Positions 57,165 through 64,000 of a DNA stretch of 64,000 bases are shown piece after piece. Each line of letters starts with the position of its first letter. The stretch's first letter is position 1. Origin of the DNA: Farysia itapuensis. Taxonomy: Eukaryota > Basidiomycota > Ustilaginomycetes > Ustilaginales > Ustilaginaceae. Both the position numbers and the translations under genes were made by a program. Location of the stretch: the NCBI GenBank assembly GCA_023212645.1, contig JALBYC010000006.1, forward strand, positions 186,001-250,000, given 5' to 3'. The notes beneath the pieces were generated by a model. It was given only the letters and a program-made list of their open reading frames with translations, ran no database searches and was not told the DNA's origin.

Positions 57165-60100
57165 ATGTCGCGACGCCATCCATATCCGGTCGCTTCGACC
57201 TCGTACCATGCACCACCACACATGCATCGCTCGGTCGGACAAAGTGTGGCAAGAGAAAGGATGCCCAGCAGTCCAGAGGATATTTACATTCCAAGATCGC
57301 AAGAGGAGCGCAACCGAGTCGGCATAGAATCTCGTCTGCTTCAGCCCAACGGTCCCAGATATAGAGCAGGCGACGCCACGCAAGCGTCTTCAACTCTGGA
57401 TACATACGACCGTATTGGACTTGACGATGAGCGTCTACCGGTGCCAGACACTTTGGACGAAAGTTTGATCCCTGGTGTTGGGAGAGGCGTGCGCAACGAA
57501 CAGCCTCGTCAAGCTTCTCACTACGAACAACTTAGATCTCTCAAACAGTATTCGAGCCAAATGACAGCATCTTCGCCCGTTCGAAGCCCATACCGTCCTG
57601 GCAAGTACCGGAACGGATACGCGGCAAGCAGCAGCATCCGCAGAGCATACCCTGCCCCGCCTGGAGCACAACTCGACCTCGATGCCGTGACCGCCACTCT
57701 GCGCTCTCGTCACGCTCGCGTTGAAACTGAAAGCGATTCGGACAACGAGTCAGTGACTGACTCGGCTGACTCGGACGGCAACAACAACGAGATTGGCAGT
57801 GTCCAATCTACAGGTAACCACCGGGGATTCGCGGCAACTCCGGCGGGGCACACCCTCACCATGACTGCAAATGTCCGACAAAGACCCCGACTCGGTCAAG
57901 ATACGCTCAATCGCATCGACTTTGACCTCAACACGGACACCGACAGCGACAGAAGGAAGCGTTCGCAGCACCGCCAACGCAGAAACTCTGACGATCCAAC
58001 CTACACAAACATCCAGCTTGGTCTGCATGCAGGACAAAAGCGACAAGATGCTGCAGGGCCCTTTGTACACCCTCCGCGTCAGACAAACACGTTTGGTATG
58101 AACGCGGCCAACTACCAGCAGCATTTAGCGTCGCGTACCATGACCTCGCCCGCATTGCGCACCATGATTGGGGATCGCTCCAAAAGTCCAGACAGCCCGA
58201 CTCCCGCCACCTCGACGGACAACATCAAGCTTCCGCCCCACCAACAAGATCGGGCTGTCCGAGAGTCATCGTCTGTCAGCGCGTTTGAGGATCTAGCGCG
58301 CAGATTGCAGCGCGATGTAGAATTGACTCGAAGAGTCGCGGGTAACGACGAAGTTGATGATGGCAGCAATTCTAATTCAGGTGGCAGTGGATTTGGTCCA
58401 GGTAGCCAGGCTTCCAGTGGCCGCACCAAGGTTGAGCAGCCTCAAACCACACATTTCAACAAGCACGGCTATCCAGTCTACCCCAAAGCCGCCGCTGTTG
58501 CATCTCCTTTTGCTGCACGGCTGCCGGACGTCACCGGTCTGACTTCAGCTCTCGGCTCCCCAATCAAAGCCAGGGTACAGCATCTTGCATTCGGTGCTGA
58601 TGTAGGGAATCAAGATGCGAGACTGGAAGAGCTAGCCAACTTGCGCTACTTTGTCGATGGCATCCAGGTGGAGCTAGACCGCGCTGGTGAGCGCATCCTC
58701 TCACTGGAGGAAACTCAAGACTTACAGGGTCAGGAGGTTCAAGGTCTCCGAAACGATATGCAAAACGTCATTCGCGACGTTCGCGAGAAACATTATGCGA
58801 CGGACAGTCAGCTTGTTGAGATTGTCATGCAGAGGCTACAGAAGCAGAACTCGGCGCAAGGCAACAATCAGCCACCTGTGCAGGTAGCTCCGGTACCCGC
58901 GGAGCCTATCCGCTCCCGCCCAGAGCCAGTTCCAACACGTGTCTTACCGGATCGGGAGCCAGTCAAGCAGCAGGTCAATGCTGAGGTTGTCAACAAGCTG
59001 TACGCCGAACTCGACCAGCTTCGAACGGCTATGGAAGATCAGTACAAGAGCGCAGCCTCCGCCTACACGGAAGGTCGGGAGTTACCTCGACCAGCACGCC
59101 ACACTGACTCGCGCTCCAACACTCGCGATCCGTGGGAGGCGATCGAGGCTCTGCGAGTGCAAGTTGTCCAACTGGCTCACCAAGTCGAGGGACTCAATAC
59201 GCTCGTGGTGGAAGAGGTCCTGCCCGCGCAGCAGTACAGGCCTTCCAAGACGCACTTTGCATCATCAAGCCATCTGCGTCAGCAGTATCATTTGCAGAAT
59301 CCTTATCGTCGGGCTCGCGCGGAAGGGCATGCGGCATCGGACCCGGTGCTGCCGTACCGTGAAGCGGGGTATGCCCGTTCCTCGTCTCCTCCGCCCGCTC
59401 CGCGCCAACGCAAAGCAATGCCCTATGCTAACACTGACCGCAAGATTTCGTTCGACAGGCCGCAGTCGGAAGCCGGGCGGGTATACGCGCGTGTGGACGA
59501 CTACCGCGAAGACGAGGCAGAGGGAGACTACGATCGGACCATTGACGCCGTTGCCGAAAACAGGGCGCTGCATCGCGACCGAAATTCTCACCAACGCATG
59601 GACGAGCCTGACGAGCAGGATGTCTCCCGCATGGCAGATGCACGCGCCGAGCGCGCATCTGCGCGTATCTCGCAGCGAGGACAGCACAATCCGACTGCAT
59701 GCAGTGTATGCGCATCACGCTCAAAGTCAGACCGACGCAAAGCAGCGCGCAAATCCAAAATGCTCAAAGCCGAGCAACGCCGCGAAGCCGTCGAGCTGGA
59801 AGAAACCATCCTCCTCAACACGCTCGATCCCACCAACAACGATGATGACGACGCCGCCGCCACGTTTGACCCATCTACCGCCGCTTCCCGCATCGGCCGT
59901 GCTGGAATCAAGACCCTCCATCGTATCTTGGCAGAACATTGGGATGAGTTTGTGCATCAGAGAATGCTGTATTCCGAGCTGGCAGATGAACTCAAGACCC
60001 TCTCGCCGGACATGTCCAAGACGAAACGCAAGATTCTTGCCCAGCATCTGCTGGAAGCGGTAGAGCTGCTCGAGCTCAAAGCAGACCGCATCAACCGGCT

Positions 60101-60215
60101 GGACAAGGTCCTGGCAGCCTGCACCACTTCCAGCGGCGACGACTATAGCGGCGACAAAATTCGCAAAGAAGCAGGCGAAGTCAAGTCCAAATCCACCAGA
60201 CCTGTTCGTGTATAG
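57165..60215 (+). CDS. PPC89/Cep57-like spindle pole body protein
   Basis: 1016 residues from MSRRHPYP at 57165 (context GCCATGTCG); an in-frame ATG at 57066 would add 33 basic residues. Most of the protein is disordered and Ser/Arg/Gln-rich with short coiled coils near residues 500-560 and 610-650. The C-terminal 170 residues carry the most informative features: NPTACSVCASRS (a Cys-x-x-Cys motif found near the end of fungal PPC89/Cep57 proteins), a Lys/Arg-rich helix, then GIKTLHRILAEHWDEFVHQ, LKTLSPDMSKTKRKILAQHL and LKADRINRLDKVL. In fission yeast Ppc89 is an essential spindle pole body scaffold. The assignment comes from the order of these C-terminal motifs and is moderate. Confidence 0.6.
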   Translation: MSRRHPYPVASTSYHAPPHMHRSVGQSVARERMPSSPEDIYIPRSQEERNRVGIESRLLQPNGPRYRAGDATQASSTLDTYDRIGLDDERLPVPDTLDESLIPGVGRGVRNEQPRQASHYEQLRSLKQYSSQMTASSPVRSPYRPGKYRNGYAASSSIRRAYPAPPGAQLDLDAVTATLRSRHARVETESDSDNESVTDSADSDGNNNEIGSVQSTGNHRGFAATPAGHTLTMTANVRQRPRLGQDTLNRIDFDLNTDTDSDRRKRSQHRQRRNSDDPTYTNIQLGLHAGQKRQDAAGPFVHPPRQTNTFGMNAANYQQHLASRTMTSPALRTMIGDRSKSPDSPTPATSTDNIKLPPHQQDRAVRESSSVSAFEDLARRLQRDVELTRRVAGNDEVDDGSNSNSGGSGFGPGSQASSGRTKVEQPQTTHFNKHGYPVYPKAAAVASPFAARLPDVTGLTSALGSPIKARVQHLAFGADVGNQDARLEELANLRYFVDGIQVELDRAGERILSLEETQDLQGQEVQGLRNDMQNVIRDVREKHYATDSQLVEIVMQRLQKQNSAQGNNQPPVQVAPVPAEPIRSRPEPVPTRVLPDREPVKQQVNAEVVNKLYAELDQLRTAMEDQYKSAASAYTEGRELPRPARHTDSRSNTRDPWEAIEALRVQVVQLAHQVEGLNTLVVEEVLPAQQYRPSKTHFASSSHLRQQYHLQNPYRRARAEGHAASDPVLPYREAGYARSSSPPPAPRQRKAMPYANTDRKISFDRPQSEAGRVYARVDDYREDEAEGDYDRTIDAVAENRALHRDRNSHQRMDEPDEQDVSRMADARAERASARISQRGQHNPTACSVCASRSKSDRRKAARKSKMLKAEQRREAVELEETILLNTLDPTNNDDDDAAATFDPSTAASRIGRAGIKTLHRILAEHWDEFVHQRMLYSELADELKTLSPDMSKTKRKILAQHLLEAVELLELKADRINRLDKVLAACTTSSGDDYSGDKIRKEAGEVKSKSTRPVRV

Positions 60216-60434
60216 AATGGCAGTCCCCCCCTCCCCGCCTCGGCTCTACAGTAGAATACTCTTACCCCTTCTGTTGACTCTCAACAGTTCTGTTCTCCCG
60301 TGCAATGAACAATTCGTCATCAACACAGTCGTGTACACAGTATGCGCGCGAATGACTGCTACATGCTCAATCTCTCGCAGAGTAATTATCTGAATGCTGT
60401 GTGAAAAGATGCTCTTATGGATAGAGGGGGGATG

Positions 60435-62132
60435 TTACTTGCGCGCCTTTTTGGGTGGGCCGTTGGTTCGTCTCCTGCTGTTTCCGGGTGTGGGCTCATC
60501 GTCGTCCGAGTCGGCGGGGCCTTTGGCTCCGTTTTTGCCACCGACAGCTTGCAGACGGTCCCAGACTTCATCTCCCTCCTCCTCATTGTCGTCGTCGTCG
60601 TCAAACTCGTAGTTTTCCTTATCCTCATCATTGTAATCTGCAGCACGTCGGGTGGGTCGGGCTGAAGGCAGCACGCCGTCCCAGACGACAGCCGTGGGGG
60701 TTGGCATGATGGCCGACTGGGAAGGGCTGGGAAGAATCCTGCTCCACACCACTTGGCCCTTTTCCGGCGAGGAGCCGGGCTTGGCCACCGCTTTGGCCGC
60801 GGGGACTGTGCTGAGCATACGCACGAGACTGTCGGACGATACAGTCACCAACTCGTCCCTGCCGTGTCTTTTTGCCGATTTGACCGCGAGTGCCGGCGGC
60901 GGCGGCAGAATGGCCATGGACAGCGTGGCGCCGACCTGTGTCGCGCTCTTGTAGCCATACACCACCTTACCCGCTTGCCAGTCGACGGTATACACTTTTG
61001 AACCTGTATCGCCCACAAACAGAGTTCCGCCACGAGTAGGGTCCAGAACGGAGGCAGAGGCGCACAGCGTCTTGACTGCGCCTTGTCCCTCTGGCACAAC
61101 ACGAATCTCGCGAACGTGCTTACGAACGCCCGTGCCTGGCTCGAAGATCCGCACTAGACCATCTTTGGTCCCCACGGCAATGTAACTCGCTTCCCCAACA
61201 GATTGTTCGGCCTGGCTCGTGTCGTGGTCCGGAGACGCTGCTGCTGCTGCTGGTGATGGGGTAAGCTGTAAGATGCAGGTGCAAGTGATGTTGGCCCGTC
61301 TGGGAAGCGAGAGGTTGTCGTTGGGCAGGTTTTTCGCACGCCAGACTTCGCCCCACAGAAGCTCTCTTGCTTTTGATTTGGCTTCGAGCTGACGTTTGCG
61401 TTTACGCTGCTTGCTGTTCAGGCCATCGTCTGCTTCGCTTGCGGGTCTAACGCTGTCCTCGTCCGCAAAGTCGGAGCTTGACGGCTCTGAAAGCGCAGTC
61501 TCAATGCTCCACAGAGAAAGGGGTATGTCTTCGCCACCATAGCAGAAATGTGTGGGGTCACTGGCAGGGTAGAAGCTGGCGTGTTGGAGCGGCGAAGGGA
61601 GCGTGGTAATCACATGCGGCTCGCCGACAGTGGCAGACGCCTCTTGCGCGACATGCACAGGGGTAAATCGGTATACCCCTGAAGACGTACAGCTGTGAAT
61701 ACCAGAAGAGCCTACAGCCAGGCCGATCCAGCGATGAATGCCGGCCTTCATGTTGGGCTCATTGATGGTACACAAGATCGTGGCGCTGACCTCGCCAGCA
61801 GCTGGGACGGTGCTGCTTGAAGCCGGAGAAGTGGACGAAGACGGCATCGACTGATTGTGTAGCTGCACCACATCAATTGTAGCATTCTTGCGAGCGAGAG
61901 CGACTACGTAGGTGTTGGTCCCCAAAGTGCCGCGAGCAATACGCTGTACAGCATGATCCGAGTGAGACTTGAAACCAGGAAGCACAACAGTGCTGATCGA
62001 AGGACCGGCGTAATTTTCCGGCACGTTCGACGACGAAGTGCACTGTGCGATTCGCAAGCATCCGATCGAGTCTCCGATGTACACCCTGTGTGAAGTGGCA
62101 GGATCCTCCAGGAGGATATCTGCGTCGGTCAT
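60435..62132 (-). CDS. NSA1: Ribosome biogenesis WD40 protein NSA1 (WDR74)
   Basis: 565 residues from MTDADILL at 62132; the upstream 34 in-frame codons end at a GTG-type start and lie in the leader. A seven-bladed propeller is spread through the chain: VYIGDSIGCLRIAQ, TYVVALARKNATIDVVQL, FCYGGEDIPLSLWSIE, GTKDGLVRIFEPGTG, GTLFVGDTGSKVYTVDW and ELVTVSSDSLVRML. After FCYGGED the segment KAREELLWGEVWRAKNLPND-like (RELLWGEVWRAKNLPND) is typical of NSA1/WDR74. The C-terminal tail is acidic, then Arg/Lys-rich. NSA1 is in nucleolar pre-60S particles and is released by the AAA-ATPase Rix7. Divergent from N-myristoyltransferase, 160 bp. Confidence 0.9.
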   Translation of the reverse strand: MTDADILLEDPATSHRVYIGDSIGCLRIAQCTSSSNVPENYAGPSISTVVLPGFKSHSDHAVQRIARGTLGTNTYVVALARKNATIDVVQLHNQSMPSSSTSPASSSTVPAAGEVSATILCTINEPNMKAGIHRWIGLAVGSSGIHSCTSSGVYRFTPVHVAQEASATVGEPHVITTLPSPLQHASFYPASDPTHFCYGGEDIPLSLWSIETALSEPSSSDFADEDSVRPASEADDGLNSKQRKRKRQLEAKSKARELLWGEVWRAKNLPNDNLSLPRRANITCTCILQLTPSPAAAAASPDHDTSQAEQSVGEASYIAVGTKDGLVRIFEPGTGVRKHVREIRVVPEGQGAVKTLCASASVLDPTRGGTLFVGDTGSKVYTVDWQAGKVVYGYKSATQVGATLSMAILPPPPALAVKSAKRHGRDELVTVSSDSLVRMLSTVPAAKAVAKPGSSPEKGQVVWSRILPSPSQSAIMPTPTAVVWDGVLPSARPTRRAADYNDEDKENYEFDDDDDNEEEGDEVWDRLQAVGGKNGAKGPADSDDDEPTPGNSRRRTNGPPKKARK

Positions 62133-62292
62133 GATGGCCCTTTTGCAGAGTGTTTTGCGAGAAGAAGAATTCTCTCGCAATTTCAACCAAAAATCAAAAT
62201 AAAAAGCCAAAGAAAACCCTCGGAACTCGGTCAACAGCCAGAAGCCTCAAGCCTGGGCATGCCACACCGACAGCTTCCCCTAACCATCAACC

Positions 62293-64000
62293 ATGGCACA
62301 GGCAACAGAACCCGTCGGTAGCAAACCACCAGAAGAAACGCAGGTGGAAAATGTAGTACAGGAGGAAGACGATGGAGCCGAGTCCCCAAATGAGGGTAAC
62401 GAGGGGGCAAACGCCAAGCAACGCAAGAAGAAAAAGTCAAAGGCAGCCGCCAAGCTGCGCAAGAAGCTCGGTCTAGGCAGCAATGCCGAGGAGCACCCCG
62501 ACGGGAAGCTACTAGCCTCTGGATCTTCTACCGACGGGAAACTCTCGGATGAAGTTGTTTCCGAGGTGCAGAAGGCTGTACAGCAAGAGCACGGCGCAGC
62601 AGCTGCTAACGCCGTCACCCGCGCCAACCTGGCCAAGGTAATGGCCATGATGAACATGGAGCGCGATGCTGTACTCAAGTCCCAGGAGGGAAAGCAGAAA
62701 GCCGCATCCAAAGCGATCGTCGATCACAAATTCTGGAAGACGCAGCCGGTGATGAAACCCACCGATGCACCCATCACCGCTGCCGACGAGGAAGGAAGTA
62801 TACAGCCCAGCGTACCACCATCTCAGGTCCGACAAGATGCTTACCCACTACCCAACGACTTCCAGTGGGTCATGATTGATGTCGATAGCCCATCCGAGCT
62901 GAAAGAAGTGTACGACCTGCTCTCGGCCAACTATGTCGAAGATGACGACGCTACCCTCCGATTCAACTACAGTCCAGAGTTTCTGCATTGGGTGCTCAAG
63001 CATCCCGGCTATCAAAAGACATGGCATCTGGGCGTTCGGGTTGTGTCGACCAAAAAGCTGGTTGCTTTCATCTCGGGCATTCCACACGAGCTTCGAGTGC
63101 GCGAGAAATCCTACCAGTCCACCGAGATCAACTTTCTGTGTGTCCACAAGAAGCTGCGTTCGAAACGACTCGCTCCTGTTCTCATCAAGGAAGTGACGCG
63201 CCAGTGCCACTTGACCGGCGTTTTCCACGCTATCTACACTGTTGGTCAGGTCTTACCCACGCCTTTGTCGTGCGCTCGGTACTACCACCGTACTATCAAT
63301 GCCAAGAAGCTCGTCGAGGTTGGATTCAGTGCTGTCCCGCACAACATGTCGATGGAGTCGCACGTTCGTCGATTCGAGCTCCCCGCTCACGCCAACTTGC
63401 CAGGCATGCGGGAGATGGAGACGCGAGACGTTGCCGCTGTCGGTAAACTGCTGCGTCGCTACATGAAACGCTTTGACATGGCACCACGCTTTTCGGACCA
63501 CGAAGTGGAGCATATCCTGCTGAGTGGTCGTGGCAAGGCCGATACATCTGTCGGCGGTGGCAGTACTGGCAGCGCAGCTGGCTCCGGCGAACGCAAGAGA
63601 ACAGGCCAGGTCACCTGGACCTACGTCGTCGAGAACGAGCAAGGCAAAATCACCGACATGTTTTCCTTCTACTCGCTTCCCTCCAGTATCCTGGACAATG
63701 ACAAGCATGACTCACTCAATGCAGCGTACCTGTTCTACTATGCCACTGATGTCGCTTTTGCGGACTCGACAGTGGCGGTCGCGTCGCCTGCAGAGCCCGC
63801 GCCACTCAGTGGTGATCTGGCAGAATCGTCCAGCTCGACCAACCTGTCTGAACGGGCCAGCGCCCTAGCCACTGGTAAAGAAGCCTGGCAGTGCAACGAC
63901 TTGACCAACCTCTCACCCTCGGAACTACTCGACGAACAAAACGTCCCTACCTGGGACACTGAACCGGCCACTGTGAAACACGCGCTCAAAACCCGCCTTA
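62293..64000 (+). CDS. NMT1: Glycylpeptide N-myristoyltransferase (3' end outside window)
   Basis: Open from the ATG at 62293 (AACCATGGCA) to the right edge, 569 codons without a stop or visible intron. The N-terminal 130 residues are disordered with a Lys cluster (KQRKKKKSKAAAKLRKK) that in the human enzyme binds ribosomes. The catalytic GNAT folds follow: HKFWKTQPV, LPNDFQWVMIDVDSP, YSPEFLHWVLKHPGY, EINFLCVHKKLRSKRLAPVL (acyl-CoA and catalytic-loop region), ARYYHRTINAKKLVEVGF, then TWTYVVENEQGKITDMFSFYSLPS. A low-complexity Gly/Ser insert lies around GGGSTGSAAGSGE and another Ala/Ser/Pro insert near the right edge. It adds myristate to N-terminal Gly of proteins such as ARL1. Confidence 0.95.
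   Translation, partial: MAQATEPVGSKPPEETQVENVVQEEDDGAESPNEGNEGANAKQRKKKKSKAAAKLRKKLGLGSNAEEHPDGKLLASGSSTDGKLSDEVVSEVQKAVQQEHGAAAANAVTRANLAKVMAMMNMERDAVLKSQEGKQKAASKAIVDHKFWKTQPVMKPTDAPITAADEEGSIQPSVPPSQVRQDAYPLPNDFQWVMIDVDSPSELKEVYDLLSANYVEDDDATLRFNYSPEFLHWVLKHPGYQKTWHLGVRVVSTKKLVAFISGIPHELRVREKSYQSTEINFLCVHKKLRSKRLAPVLIKEVTRQCHLTGVFHAIYTVGQVLPTPLSCARYYHRTINAKKLVEVGFSAVPHNMSMESHVRRFELPAHANLPGMREMETRDVAAVGKLLRRYMKRFDMAPRFSDHEVEHILLSGRGKADTSVGGGSTGSAAGSGERKRTGQVTWTYVVENEQGKITDMFSFYSLPSSILDNDKHDSLNAAYLFYYATDVAFADSTVAVASPAEPAPLSGDLAESSSSTNLSERASALATGKEAWQCNDLTNLSPSELLDEQNVPTWDTEPATVKHALKTRL

Noticed and set aside
58939..60063. 374-codon plus-strand frame inside the PPC89-like gene
   Set aside because: It is a +1 shadow of the 1016-residue gene; the coiled-coil and Cys motifs are in the other frame.
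1..64000. Transposons, tRNA/rRNA genes, secondary-metabolite or effector clusters
   Set aside because: No terminal repeats, transposase or reverse-transcriptase motifs, tRNA boxes or core biosynthetic enzymes were seen by eye; a computed search could still find a small RNA gene.

Overview
The window is nuclear DNA of a basidiomycete fungus, most likely a smut-type Ustilaginales (Ustilago/Sporisorium/Pseudozyma group). Evidence for this: long, mostly intronless genes on both strands; the few introns are 60-71 nt (one of 192 nt) with GTAAGT/GTGAGT donors; coding sequence is GC-rich; and many proteins are long and low-complexity (Ser/Ala/Pro-rich) around conserved fungal cores. I saw no transposon, rRNA, tRNA, CRISPR array, phage or secondary-metabolite cluster. 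Species is inference only.

Layout, left to right. 1-9 kb: 5' part of an FG nucleoporin (runs off the left edge), a DUF2408/UPF0662 protein and an HMT1-type vacuolar ABC transporter. 9-20.5 kb: a PLP aminotransferase, proteasome lid subunit RPN6, D-arabinose dehydrogenase ARA2, a CNNM/MAM3 membrane protein, a small unrecognised two-intron gene, the GTPase ARL1, Sm protein E and retromer VPS29. 21-31.8 kb: histone methyltransferase SET1 converging on splicing factor CLF1, pyridoxal kinase, a RED/IK-like protein and a copper-fist transcription factor. 32-43.7 kb: ornithine acetyltransferase, kinetochore CHL4/CENP-N, MIC19, a thioredoxin-fold protein without the active-site cysteines, SCOT, an unknown multi-spanning membrane protein and aprataxin-like HNT3. 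44-54 kb: eIF1, a white-collar-2 type photoreceptor partner/GATA factor, a UAS/UBX protein, PWP2 and NAD(P)HX epimerase. 54-64 kb: a GYP7-type Rab GAP, a PPC89/Cep57-like spindle-pole protein, NSA1 and N-myristoyltransferase (runs off the right edge).

This is a housekeeping region, not a functional cluster. Loose themes recur: ribosome biogenesis (PWP2, NSA1), splicing (SmE, CLF1, RED), trafficking (ARL1, VPS29, GYP7), chromosome segregation (CHL4, PPC89). ARL1 and MIC19 carry N-terminal MG motifs that could be substrates of the N-myristoyltransferase at the right edge. Many genes are head-to-head pairs sharing 150-480 bp promoters; four of these carry the same CACGTGAC box.

No clearly new multi-gene system is visible. 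The items most worth a second look are: a TAG-CAA-TTG stop followed by 103 in-frame codons after an HNT3 whose zinc-finger cysteines are substituted; a presequence-like, AUG-less in-frame extension upstream of the NAD(P)HX epimerase; a strongly structured 192-nt intron in PWP2; a GGACCC cluster upstream of the white-collar gene; and shared promoter motifs. Start codons below were chosen as in-frame ATGs; some longer open frames begin only at TTG or GTG.
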